From: an uncultured Paracoccaceae bacterium
GTDB lineage: Bacteria > Pseudomonadota > Alphaproteobacteria > Rhodobacterales > Rhodobacteraceae
Reading direction: 5' to 3'
Assembly (NCBI GenBank): GCA_937883775.1
Contig: CAKZXZ010000260.1
Coordinates: 1 to 50,507, forward strand
DNA: 50,507 nt
Part shown: positions 17,671 to 25,131 of the stretch, one piece after another
How the letters are laid out: every line of letters begins with the position of its first letter
Numbering within the stretch: position 1 is the stretch's first letter
The notes under the pieces: model-generated
Seen by the model: the letters and a program-made list of their open reading frames with translations, nothing else
The model's database searches: none
What the model was told of the DNA's origin: nothing
Translations under genes and position numbers: made by a program

Positions 17671-18549
17671 TCACTTCGGCGGGTAGAAGATAGCTCCAGG
17701 CAAGTATGCACGCGGTAAGTCCATGCCGACGGGCAATGCTCGCTCTGTTTCGAGATGATCTGGCAAGAGATGCGTGTGAGGCCCATCAGGTGATTTCGCG
17801 TCGGGCGGCGGGATCTGCCCCAGTACTTCGATACGTCCAAGTGCGCTTTGGACAACGCGAGTCGGGCTTTCTTTGACGAGCGGACCGGTGATCTTTGGTA
17901 GGGCTTGCGCAAACGCGAGACCCGCTGCACCATCCAACGCCTCTTGCGCAGCGCCTTTGTCCAAACGGACACAGAAACGACCTTCCTTTCGGCCCAACCC
18001 AAGATCGTAGAGCTTGGCATTCTGCTCTTGCACTAGAGCATCGGTATCCGGACCTAAATCCGCGACGCCAGAAGCCACAGGCAGGCGCCCGCGTTCTCGT
18101 TTGACCGCAAGAACAATCCGAGGCTCACGCCCCCAGTCGGGGGGATCAAACGTGAGCGCGCGAATATCATCGTTGATTTTCACCCGCAATGCGCCGTTGT
18201 TTGTGAAGGCAATGATGTCATCACCATCGACCTGCACCTCAACTTTTTCGTCCTGAGCGGCTGTGAACTCAGCGACGGCTCCGACAACTCCGATGACCCA
18301 GGTGCCGCGTCCGGCTTCCAGCGTTGAGGTTACAAACGCGCGGACATCGTCTGTGGTCCAAGGCAGCCTGCGACACGTGACACCCAGCTCTTTCAAACGA
18401 CCGGGTATCTGATCCCAGACCTCTTGCCGCGCTGCTTCCGACTGTATGCGCCACCCATCCATTTCCTCACCGGAACGCCCACACCCCAAGCACCAACCCG
18501 TGGTCTCATCGAGTTTGCATATGCCTGTGCAAGGACTTGCGATGTTCAT
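17671..18549 (-). CDS. DUF1289 four-cysteine protein with a DUF6925-like C-terminus
   Basis: A 292-residue protein. Residues 1-50 are a DUF1289 domain, 'SPCTGICKLD...GWCLGCGRS...EMDGW', with four cysteines (CxxxC and CxxC) expected to bind a metal or an iron-sulfur cluster. The remainder (about 65-290) is a separate alpha/beta domain that resembles DUF6925, ending in 'LPRAYLPGAIFYPPK'. DUF1289 proteins are usually 60-90 residues long, so this is a fusion. Start 18549 is set by an ATGA overlap with the BtuF-like gene; the frame is open upstream only because it shadows that gene. It is last in the riboswitch operon. Confidence 0.75.
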   Translation of the reverse strand: MNIASPCTGICKLDETTGWCLGCGRSGEEMDGWRIQSEAARQEVWDQIPGRLKELGVTCRRLPWTTDDVRAFVTSTLEAGRGTWVIGVVGAVAEFTAAQDEKVEVQVDGDDIIAFTNNGALRVKINDDIRALTFDPPDWGREPRIVLAVKRERGRLPVASGVADLGPDTDALVQEQNAKLYDLGLGRKEGRFCVRLDKGAAQEALDGAAGLAFAQALPKITGPLVKESPTRVVQSALGRIEVLGQIPPPDAKSPDGPHTHLLPDHLETERALPVGMDLPRAYLPGAIFYPPK

Positions 18550-19343
18550 GATAGAGTCTCCTTTGCTGGAGCCAAGGCGGCAAGGATCGCGTCCAATCCA
18601 TCGGTGAGCGCTGCTGGCCCGGGTTGAAGGATGAGAGGGGATTTGATTTCGATGATCCGACCTGAGCGGACTGCTGGGATGGTGTCCCAACCGGGTCGCG
18701 CCGCGATTTTCTCGGGTCGCACTTTCTTGCCACACCAGGACGCGAGGATGACGTCTGGCGCTGCCGCGATCACTTGGTCCGATGTCACGAACCGATCTTT
18801 TGCGGCACCTTGCTGGGCCAAATCTGGAAAGACGTCCTGTCCCCCTGCAATCTCCACCAGTTCTGAGACCCAGTGGATGCCGGAAATCATCGGCTCGTCC
18901 CATTCCTCAAAATACACTTTGAAGCGAGGACGGCGCGAGGCTCGTGCAGATATGGTCGCTAATCGTTGTTCATAATGGTCCGCTAAACGTGCAGCGCGTC
19001 GCCCTTGGCCTACAGTTGCTCCAAGGTGTCGGATCATAGCGAGGATACCTGAGATATCCCTTTGATTGTAGGCCATAACGGCGACGCCTGCTCGGATGAG
19101 TTCGGCGGCAATATCAGCCTGTAGATCGGAAAAGGTCAGAACGAGATCGGGGCAGAGTGCGAGGATCTTCGGAATGTCAGCAGAGGTGAATGCGGACACG
19201 CGTGGCTTTTCTTTCCTCACGCGTTTTGGACGCACGGCGTAGCCAGACACGCCGACGATGCGGTCCTCTTCGCCAAGCAGGTAGAGCGTTTCGACCGTTT
19301 CCTCGGTCAAACAAACAATGCGCTCTGGCGGAAACGTGCGCAT
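18546..19343 (-). CDS. BtuF-like cobalamin/metal-chelate binding protein without signal peptide
   Basis: A 265-residue protein with the two-lobed periplasmic-binding fold of class III (BtuF/FhuD): 'PPERIVCLTEETVETLYLLGEEDRIVGVS' (about 5-33), 'ILALCPDLVLTFSDLQADIAAELIRAG' (about 60-86), 'GIHWVSELVEIAGGQDVF' and 'VIAAAPDVILASW'. It has no signal peptide or lipobox: the fold begins at residue 5. It should therefore be cytoplasmic unless exported unusually. Cytoplasmic members of this group exist in proteobacteria and are annotated as cobalamin-binding. It follows the 100-residue gene by 3 bases and overlaps the DUF1289 gene. Placement under a B12 riboswitch fits a corrinoid or cobalt role. Confidence 0.78.
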   Translation of the reverse strand: MRTFPPERIVCLTEETVETLYLLGEEDRIVGVSGYAVRPKRVRKEKPRVSAFTSADIPKILALCPDLVLTFSDLQADIAAELIRAGVAVMAYNQRDISGILAMIRHLGATVGQGRRAARLADHYEQRLATISARASRRPRFKVYFEEWDEPMISGIHWVSELVEIAGGQDVFPDLAQQGAAKDRFVTSDQVIAAAPDVILASWCGKKVRPEKIAARPGWDTIPAVRSGRIIEIKSPLILQPGPAALTDGLDAILAALAPAKETLS

Positions 19344-19346
19344 GGT

Positions 19347-19649
19347 CTACAGAACATCCCGGCGTGCTTTGGCCCCGCCGCGCCGGGTCCGTAGCTGTAG
19401 TTTCAGATCCAATGGCTTGAGCGGCGATGCGACCGAATCCACAAGCAGCTGGCAGAAGACAGCGACGGCAGGTGACGTCCGGATAAAGGGCCGCGCCAAC
19501 TCATAGGCGCGCATCGCTTCATTGAAGTAGCCAGCGTCGCCTTTCAAAGCACCCAGCCATTGCGCATAGCCAAGATATCCCATCTCCTTTGCGATATGAT
19601 CGGGAACATATCCAACGTCCAGTTGTGAAATCGTCCGTTCCAGCAGCAT
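19347..19649 (-). CDS. 100-residue protein of unknown function in the metal operon
   Basis: The frame reads like a real protein: 'VPDHIAKEMGYLGYAQWLGAL', 'YFNEAMRAYELARPFIRTSPAVAVFCQLL'. It appears mostly alpha-helical, without membrane segments. An AAGGA ribosome site lies before the ATG at 19649. Its stop is 3 bases before the BtuF-like gene and its start 65 bases after the binding-protein gene, so it is co-transcribed. The 'PDHIAKEM' stretch faintly recalls TorD-type chaperones, not enough to assign. The end is basic. Confidence 0.5.
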   Translation of the reverse strand: MLLERTISQLDVGYVPDHIAKEMGYLGYAQWLGALKGDAGYFNEAMRAYELARPFIRTSPAVAVFCQLLVDSVASPLKPLDLKLQLRTRRGGAKARRDVL

Positions 19650-19714
19650 TTGGCTACGTCCTTTGCCAGAATTGGCCGAGGCATGCTCTTGCGCACGCCC
19701 CAGCCTGATTTGCG

Positions 19715-20590
19715 TTAGCTGCTTTCCAACGCTGCCAGCAGTTGGCCCAAGTTATGCTCGAACATGGCGAGGTAGCTGGTGGCCGGGCCGCCGCGCTCGG
19801 ACAGCGCATCGGAGAAGAGCTGGCCGCCGATTTCAAGGCCGGTCTCATCCGCGATTTGCTGAACAAGCGCCGGGCTGGTAATGTTTTCCACGAAGAGTGC
19901 GGCAACACCTTGTTCCCGGATTTGCGTGATCAAGGATGCAAGCTCTTGCGCAGACGGTTCGGCTTCTGTGTCGATCCCAATCGGCGCAATGAAGTTCATG
20001 CCGTAGGCGTCTGCCAAATACCCGAACGCGTCATGTGCGGTAACAACCGTCCGACGATCCTCTGGGAGAGCGGCCAAGCGTTGCAGCGTCTCAGCATGCA
20101 GCGCGTAAAGTGTTGAGATGTAGGAAGCCGCATTCGCCTGAAACTCCGTCGCATGATCCGGCATCGCTTCCGACATAGCGTCTGCAATGTTCTGGACGTA
20201 GACCACGCCATTCGTCAGTGCATTCCAAGCGTGCGGGTCAATCTCGCTGTCAACGAGAACAGGTGTCACGCCTTCGGTGGCGACATAAACGGTGCCCTCG
20301 GTACCAGACTCTGCGATCAGTGTGTCCGACCACGTCTCAAAACCCATGCCATTGACGAAGATGACATCGGCTTCCGCTACTGCGCGCGCGTCGGCAACAG
20401 AGGGCTGGTAAACATGCGCGTCCGCATCGGGTCCAACGATGGTTGTGACTTCGGCGTGGTCACCCACCACCTGCTCGACCATGTCGCCAAGGATCGAGAA
20501 GCTGGCGACGACCTTTATATCATGTGCCCAAGCGGGGATTGCAGTCAGGGCAACGAAAAGCCCGCTTGCAATAGTGGTGTTAAGTTTCAT
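19715..20590 (-). CDS. Zn/Mn-type ABC transporter substrate-binding protein (cluster A-I)
   Basis: A 291-residue protein with a Sec signal peptide (about 1-23, 'LFVALTAIPAWAHD'). The metal site of the family is visible: His in 'DADAHVYQPS', His in 'EIDPHAWN', His in 'VTAHDAFGYL' and Asp near 'QLFSDALS'. Three His plus one Asp is the usual zinc arrangement, as against Glu in manganese-binding relatives. There is no His-rich loop such as that of ZnuA. The start is set by an ATGA overlap with the permease. Given the B12 riboswitch upstream, the true ligand may be cobalt; this is unresolved. Confidence 0.88.
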   Translation of the reverse strand: MKLNTTIASGLFVALTAIPAWAHDIKVVASFSILGDMVEQVVGDHAEVTTIVGPDADAHVYQPSVADARAVAEADVIFVNGMGFETWSDTLIAESGTEGTVYVATEGVTPVLVDSEIDPHAWNALTNGVVYVQNIADAMSEAMPDHATEFQANAASYISTLYALHAETLQRLAALPEDRRTVVTAHDAFGYLADAYGMNFIAPIGIDTEAEPSAQELASLITQIREQGVAALFVENITSPALVQQIADETGLEIGGQLFSDALSERGGPATSYLAMFEHNLGQLLAALESS

Positions 20591-21489
20591 TGGGGTCTCT
20601 CTTTGTTTGATGTTTGCGCAAGGGATGTTGATGTTTGGTTGGACGGTTTGCGCCACCGTCCCCCAAATCCGAGAGGTCCCAGAAGGACCGAAATCAGGAA
20701 AAACCCACCGGCTGTAAGCACGATGGCGGGACCAGAGGGGGTTTCCGGAAAGAGATATGAAAGGGTCAGTCCGAGCCAGCAGCTTGCAAGGGCGAAGAAG
20801 AATGTCAGCCCAAGCTGACCCGTGATCGTGCTCGACCAATACCGCGCCGAGGTTGCGGGCAGGATCATCAGACCGACGGCCATCAATGTGCCGAGTGTTT
20901 TGAACGCGGCTAACAGGTTCAATACGAGCAGCAGCATGAATGCCTGCTCGATCAGCCAGGGTCGTTTGGTCTGCGCCTCAAAGAATGTCGGGTCGCAGGT
21001 GCTGATGATCAGGGGGCGCAGGAGCACGGCGAAAGACACCAGCGTGACCGTCGCTACACCGCCGACAAGGATCATCGAGGCATCATCAATGCCGAGGATC
21101 GACCCAAACAGGAAACTTTTCAGCGGAACGGCCGATCCAGCGGCAGATAGGATGAAGATACCGGCGGCCAAGGCGATCAGGTAAATGGACGCTAGGCTCG
21201 CGTCACTTCGCAGGATTGTCTTGCGGGCGAGCAACGCCGTCAAAGCAGCAGCGGCAACCCCGGCCACAAGGCCGCCCACAAGAAGTGACGTTACAGACAA
21301 TCCTGCAACCACAAACCCGATCACAACACCCGGTGTGATGGCATGCGCCATGGCTTCCCCAGCCAGTGACAGCCTGCGTAAAACCAGAAATGCGCCGATG
21401 GGGGCAACGGAGGCCGAAAGAACAGTGGTCGCAACGAATGCGCGCTGCATGAAAGCGAAACTCCACATCTCAGAGAAAAGCTCAAACAT
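20587..21489 (-). CDS. Zn/Mn-type ABC transporter permease (ABC-3 family)
   Basis: A 300-residue membrane protein with about eight to nine helices and the ABC-3 motifs 'LRRLSLAGEAMAHAITPGVVIGF' and 'TLGTLMAVGLMILPATSARYW'. It forms the membrane channel of the importer with the ATPase and binding protein. The ATG at 21489 overlaps the ATPase stop by 8 bases; earlier in-frame starts lie deep in the ATPase gene and are unlikely. The last 25 residues are polar and basic, facing the cytoplasm. Confidence 0.88.
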   Translation of the reverse strand: MFELFSEMWSFAFMQRAFVATTVLSASVAPIGAFLVLRRLSLAGEAMAHAITPGVVIGFVVAGLSVTSLLVGGLVAGVAAAALTALLARKTILRSDASLASIYLIALAAGIFILSAAGSAVPLKSFLFGSILGIDDASMILVGGVATVTLVSFAVLLRPLIISTCDPTFFEAQTKRPWLIEQAFMLLLVLNLLAAFKTLGTLMAVGLMILPATSARYWSSTITGQLGLTFFFALASCWLGLTLSYLFPETPSGPAIVLTAGGFFLISVLLGPLGFGGRWRKPSNQTSTSLAQTSNKERPQ

Positions 21490-22234
21490 GCGCGGCTTCC
21501 TCGCGAGAGGCGCGGAACATCCAAGATGCTTGGCTTTTGGAGAGGTAGTTCTGCGCCACAAGGCGTTCTGGCGTCAGGATCGCATCGACGGAACCGTGAC
21601 AGGCTTCGCCATTTCCCAAAAGCAATGCGGTGTCGCAATGATCGAGAACTGACGAGAGATCATGAACCACCAAAACAACAGCGCGGCCCTCGTCCCGCCA
21701 ACGGTCAATGAGCGTCAACAGATGGGCTTCTGTGGTCTGATCCACAGCCGCAAAGGGCTCATCCAGCAGGATGAGAGGAGCGTTTTGCATGATCACGCGT
21801 GCGAAAAGAGCACGTTGCAATTGCCCGCCAGACAGTGTGTGCAAGGACCGATCCGCGATATCCAACACGCCTGCTGCATCCATCGCCGATGCAACCTTGG
21901 CACTCGTCTCACGATCCAATCGACCGCCAAGGCCAAAGCCTTTCCAGGCCCCCATTGCCACTAGGTCGCGCACCCGCAACGGAAAGCGGCGATCAAACTC
22001 CGTCATTTGCGCGAGATAGCCGATCTCTTTTGGAGGTCCATCTGGCCAGCAGAGTTTGCCAGAAAGCGGGGCCATCAACCCAAGAAGCATCTTGACGAAA
22101 GTGCTTTTTCCAGAGCCGTTTGCACCCAATATGGCCAGCGTGGAGCCGCGCTCCATGTCCATCGACAATCCCCTGAACAATTTCAGCTCAGGGTATCCAA
22201 GTGCCAAGTTACGGATTTCCAAGACCGCCGACAT
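21482..22234 (-). CDS. Zn/Mn-type ABC transporter ATPase
   Basis: A 250-residue ATP-binding subunit: Walker A 'GANGSGKST' (about 37-45), Q-loop 'IGYLAQMTEF', signature 'LSGGQLQRALFARVI', Walker B 'LILLDEPFAAVD' and switch His 'VVHDLSSVL'. It powers import through the permease encoded next. The start codon follows directly on the stop of the 48-residue ORF (TAGATG) with no clear ribosome site of its own, suggesting translational coupling to that small gene. Confidence 0.9.
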   Translation of the reverse strand: MSAVLEIRNLALGYPELKLFRGLSMDMERGSTLAILGANGSGKSTFVKMLLGLMAPLSGKLCWPDGPPKEIGYLAQMTEFDRRFPLRVRDLVAMGAWKGFGLGGRLDRETSAKVASAMDAAGVLDIADRSLHTLSGGQLQRALFARVIMQNAPLILLDEPFAAVDQTTEAHLLTLIDRWRDEGRAVVLVVHDLSSVLDHCDTALLLGNGEACHGSVDAILTPERLVAQNYLSKSQASWMFRASREEAAHV

Positions 22235-22381
22235 CTACAGCACCGCCCAAATGCAGAGCCAAAGCAAAGCGGACGCCGCCGCCGCAGCGCCGATCAAGGA
22301 TGCCGTGCTCAAGTTGGTAAGGCAGAAGCTTTGCCGGTATGGCGTTAGCTCAGGCTGTTCTGGGTCGTTTGCCTCACGCAT
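22235..22381 (-). CDS. 48-residue single-helix membrane microprotein
   Basis: A small gene ending immediately before the ATPase start. GGAGG lies 5 bases before its ATG, an excellent ribosome site. The product has a polar N-terminus ('MREANDPEQPELTPYRQ') and one C-terminal hydrophobic helix (about 26-47, alanine/leucine/tryptophan-rich). Stop and next start form TAGATG. These points make it a genuine gene: a likely accessory subunit of the importer, comparable in size only to the small helical partners of cobalt and nickel transporters such as CbtB. It has no His-rich CbtB motif, so homology is not claimed. Confidence 0.65.
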   Translation of the reverse strand: MREANDPEQPELTPYRQSFCLTNLSTASLIGAAAAASALLWLCIWAVL

Positions 22382-22489
22382 CGCGGCCTCCGCTGCAGCG
22401 GGGGCAATGAGATACGTCGATGTAGGTACGCAGTCGCGTCGAACATGTTTGCCTCTCTCCAGGACACCCCGCCTGGGTCAGTTACACTT

Positions 22490-22680
22490 GCGATGGCAGG
22501 TCTCCTGACTTGCGGATCGATGCTCTCCCGAACCTTCCCAGGCGTGTGCCCAGTGGTTTTTGTCGGGGTCGCTCACCGCTTACAGTTGCGGGGGCAGTCA
22601 CGGATTTGGCGCCTTTTGGCTACACCGCACCGTGTTCCCATTTCATCTCGCCGACTCAACGTTCTTTGAGAACCATCAGG
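22490..22680 (-). promoter_or_regulatory. Cobalamin (adenosylcobalamin-type) riboswitch
   Basis: On the minus strand the conserved landmarks occur in order: GGGAACACGGTG, then GACTGCCCCCGCAACTGTAAGCGG-type core (in two pieces here), CCACTGG with a following GGGAAGG, and the closing B12-box part AAGTCAGGAGACCTGCC (22495-22511). Spacing is that of a full-length class I aptamer. Downstream, CCAGG/CCTGG can pair next to a GGAGAGAGG stretch, suggesting control of translation start or of a stem. It lies just upstream of the metal importer operon, so high cobalamin should shut that operon off. Confidence 0.93.
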
Positions 22681-22683
22681 CGT

Positions 22684-22712
22684 AGCTAAAGCTTTCCGAG
22701 TGAAATGGTCAA
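22684..22712 (-). promoter_or_regulatory. Putative promoter of the riboswitch operon
   Basis: On the minus strand TTGACC (22707-22712) is separated by 17 bases from TTAGCT (22684-22689), close to the start of the aptamer. The -35 is good, the -10 weak. The distance to the first aptamer helix fits a short 5' leader. Confidence 0.4.
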
Positions 22713-22893
22713 TGATCTAGCTCGCCAATTCGAATGTCGGATCTTGCAGCTCTCAAGCTATTCCTGCGACGTGCAGCATCAGTCAAATTGGGCTCACTAC
22801 CAACCTCCGAGGCAGTGCCGCAATCCTGTGATATGATGCTTCGTCAACGTTGGGTTGTCGGTGTGGAGGGCATGGCGGATCGGAGGATACGTC

Positions 22894-23532
22894 ATGGAAC
22901 AAACATCAAACTTACCAGCCATTCGCGCTCTTCGCCCGGCTTGGAACAAGGAGCGCATCGTCGGTCAGAAACGACCGCTGAAGCCAAAGCATGTCTGGGC
23001 GACCCGTGTCCGACTAGAATTGGCAGAAAACCATCGTGACCTCGCACTGTTCAACATGGCGATCGACAGCAAGCTGCGCGGCTGTGACCTAGTAAACATG
23101 AAAGTCGTGGATGTCATAGCGTCCGGTCAAATCAAAGAGCGTGCTTCCGTTCTGCAAAGCAAAACGCAGAAACCAGTGCGCTTTGAGATATCCGAGGGCA
23201 ATCGCGCCTCAGTCGAGAAATGGATGGAAGACGAGCTCATGGTTGGCTCAGAGTACCTTTGGCCTGGCCGCTTCCACGAACGCCTACACATCTCGACCCG
23301 TCAGTACGCGCGGATCGTCAGGGATTGGGTGACGTCGATCGGCTTGGAAGCGACCGCCTACGGCACGCATTCGATGCGCCGGACGAAGGTGACGCAGATT
23401 TACAAGAAAACGGGCAATTTGCGTGCTGTTCAAACTTTGTTGGGGCATACAAAGACGGATAGCACTGTTCGATATCTTGGTGTTGAACTTGAAGATGCTT
23501 TGGCCATCGCAGAAGCCATCGAAACCTTATAA
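22894..23532 (+). CDS. Short tyrosine recombinase / site-specific integrase
   Basis: A 212-residue recombinase containing all active-site landmarks: Arg in 'DSKLRGCDLVNMK' (about 60), His-x-x-Arg in 'GTHSMRRTKVTQIYKKTG' (about 153), His in 'LLGHTKTDST' (about 178) and the Tyr nucleophile in 'VRYLGV' (about 188). It has no separate N-terminal core-binding domain, only about 40 residues before the catalytic fold. The ATG at 22894 begins the conserved part. It is transcribed away from the riboswitch. Such short recombinases are common in alphaproteobacterial mobile DNA and it probably brought in its own cargo before or after the island formed. Confidence 0.85.
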   Translation: MEQTSNLPAIRALRPAWNKERIVGQKRPLKPKHVWATRVRLELAENHRDLALFNMAIDSKLRGCDLVNMKVVDVIASGQIKERASVLQSKTQKPVRFEISEGNRASVEKWMEDELMVGSEYLWPGRFHERLHISTRQYARIVRDWVTSIGLEATAYGTHSMRRTKVTQIYKKTGNLRAVQTLLGHTKTDSTVRYLGVELEDALAIAEAIETL

Positions 23533-23585
23533 GGAGGGCCGCTCACAAGGGCTGCCCAAAGCCGACCTCCAACGGCCAATCCAAA

Positions 23586-23618
23586 TGCTGCGGGCGCAGC
23601 CCGCATAGCAGACATTGG
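23586..23618 (+). repeat. Dispersed intergenic repeat, copy A
   Basis: 33 bases starting TGCTGC. It contains a palindrome GCTGCG-GG-CGCAGC followed at once by CCGCATAGCAG, a second short hairpin with one mismatch, and ends ACATTGG. The same plan recurs at 25281-25313 and 29753-29785. Confidence 0.65.
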
Positions 23619-23763
23619 CTGCACCGCCGAAACGCTGGCTCGCCCAAACTCACACTATCCGGACGGAGCCGACCTCTGACACTCATTTGCAAAGGTCTGC
23701 TTTCAGTTCGGCCGATTGTCACCGTTCCTTGTTAGTACAAAAGCCTCGTTTGCTTCGTCGGCT

Positions 23764-24222
23764 CTACTGTACATCCATGATATTCGTCACGTTCTCACGG
23801 AAGTAGTCCAATGCACCGTTCTCTTCGTGCGAGACGATATAGGTCAGGCTGGTCACGCTCTTCTGGCGCACACCGTAGAAGAAGCGTTGGTTAAAACACG
23901 TCAGGTGCCAACCATTGCCGAGTTCAAAACTATCGATGCCCAAAGCTTCGGTACCTTTCGGGAAGATCTCTTCGCCAAGGCGGCCTACCAACGAAATTAA
24001 GGCATCGCGCGTGTCAGCTTTCTGCCAATCCGTATCAACCTCATCACGGAAGTGATCTATCCGAAAATCAATGTCTTCGGCGATCAGTTCGAATAGCGAG
24101 GGGTCTCCAACCACGAACTTCGCAAGAACCTGGCCGATCACAGTGTCACTGGCGGTTACGGGTGTCAGTTGCATCGTCTCTACTCCTTGAATGACTGATG
24201 TTGCGTGTTTGGAGGCTGACAT
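23764..24222 (-). CDS. SnoaL/NTF2-like protein
   Basis: A 152-residue protein (136 if the second methionine, 24174, is used) with the cone-like NTF2 pattern: helical start 'VIGQVLAKFVVGDPSLFELIAEDIDFRIDHF', a middle helix, and curved strands such as 'SVTSLTYIVSHEENGALDYFRENVTNI'. Family members bind or isomerise small molecules, e.g. in polyketide or steroid chemistry, or protect cells in stress. The substrate is unknown. It is divergent from the LysR gene at 24271 and probably its target. Confidence 0.7.
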   Translation of the reverse strand: MSASKHATSVIQGVETMQLTPVTASDTVIGQVLAKFVVGDPSLFELIAEDIDFRIDHFRDEVDTDWQKADTRDALISLVGRLGEEIFPKGTEALGIDSFELGNGWHLTCFNQRFFYGVRQKSVTSLTYIVSHEENGALDYFRENVTNIMDVQ

Positions 24223-24257
24223 CGTAAAAGGAAATTGCGACTTCAGCTGTTTTTAGT

Positions 24258-24272
24258 ATAGTTTTTGACTAT
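24258..24272. promoter_or_regulatory. LysR-type inverted repeat overlapping the LysR start
   Basis: ATAGT and ACTAT around TTTTG form a T-N11-A dyad. The TATAGT on its left (24257-24262) with TTGCGA at 24235-24240 (16-base spacing) makes a plausible promoter whose transcript would start almost at the ATG (24271), that is, a leaderless mRNA with autoregulation. The dyad is seen; promoter and leaderless start are inferred. Confidence 0.4.
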
Positions 24273-25131
24273 GATAGACTTGAACACCTTGCGCTACTTC
24301 ACGAGCGCCTACGAGACAGGGACATTTAGTCACGCGGCCCGATTGAATGGGGTGAGCCAACCCACAGTGTCGGCTGCCATACAGAAGCTGGAAGACCGGC
24401 TTGGAGTGCTTTTGTTCAAACGATCAAAGGCAGGGCTCAAACCATCACCCTTTGCAGGACGGCTCTACCACGACGTTGTTGACCACGTTACACATTTGGC
24501 TTCGCTGCAAACACGTTTGCTTTCTGAACCGATACAATCCATTCGGATTTACTGCGCACCCGACATGTTGGTGCGAAGGCTTGCGCCGAAGCTGAACAGC
24601 CTACACCGCCGGTTCGCCAGCGTGCAGTTCACGTTTACCGAAGACGTGCGAGAAAGCGATCTGGCTTACGTTTCGGATAGATGTGTGCCAGAAGCTCATG
24701 ATTTTCTTCCAACAGAAGAAGAACGCTTCTATTTGGCTGTTGCCCGATCCCATCCAATTGCAAAAAACGGAACGATTCAGATTGAGGGCCTTCGCAAACT
24801 CCCGCTGATTCAAAGACCATATTGTCCGAGTGCAGATCGGTTGGAACTCGGCGCAGGCGGAATTAGTTTTGCGGCTCAGGCGACAAACGACAATCAATTG
24901 CTGGATCTCGTCTCTGCAGAGTTAGGGGTAGCTTTCGTCCCCGCCTCGCATGCAGAGGCTCGGGATGACATCGTTCTTCTTTCGTTGGAAGGCGCGGATG
25001 CAGGGATGCGGGTAACCGGTATCTCACATCGAAAATCTGTTCGGGCTAAGGAACTCGCCCAACTGCTCGCCAACCCGGGCAATAATGTGGAAGCTTTGTT
25101 GGCTGATGGCAGCCTAACTACCATGCGGTAG
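24271..25131 (+). CDS. LysR-family transcriptional regulator
   Basis: A 286-residue regulator with the usual N-terminal winged HTH ('LNTLRYFTSAYETGTFSHAARLNGVSQPTVSAAIQKLEDRLGVLLF', about 3-50) and a two-lobed substrate-binding domain ('SIRIYCAPDMLVRRLAP' to 'SAELGVAFVPA'). It is divergent from the SnoaL-like gene with a 48-base gap. The family usually controls the divergent neighbour in response to a small effector. The start is placed at 24271 because no ribosome site favours the TTG two codons earlier. Confidence 0.88.
   Translation: MIDLNTLRYFTSAYETGTFSHAARLNGVSQPTVSAAIQKLEDRLGVLLFKRSKAGLKPSPFAGRLYHDVVDHVTHLASLQTRLLSEPIQSIRIYCAPDMLVRRLAPKLNSLHRRFASVQFTFTEDVRESDLAYVSDRCVPEAHDFLPTEEERFYLAVARSHPIAKNGTIQIEGLRKLPLIQRPYCPSADRLELGAGGISFAAQATNDNQLLDLVSAELGVAFVPASHAEARDDIVLLSLEGADAGMRVTGISHRKSVRAKELAQLLANPGNNVEALLADGSLTTMR

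Noticed and set aside
17671-18903. Longer version (410 codons) of the DUF1289 protein
   Set aside because: The extra N-terminal part is the reverse-frame shadow of the BtuF-like gene; the DUF1289 domain starts at the ATGA overlap at 18549.
20153-20818. Plus-strand 221-codon frame
   Set aside because: It is antisense to the binding-protein and permease genes, which carry clear family motifs.
22345-22446. 33-codon frame directly after the riboswitch (possible leader peptide)
   Set aside because: It has a purine-rich stretch before its ATG but its sequence is Arg/Pro-rich without pattern, and it overlaps the better supported 48-codon gene. Kept only as a possibility.
22490-22680. Riboswitch read as a leader of the plus-strand recombinase
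   Set aside because: The conserved aptamer blocks read in order only on the minus strand, towards the metal importer.
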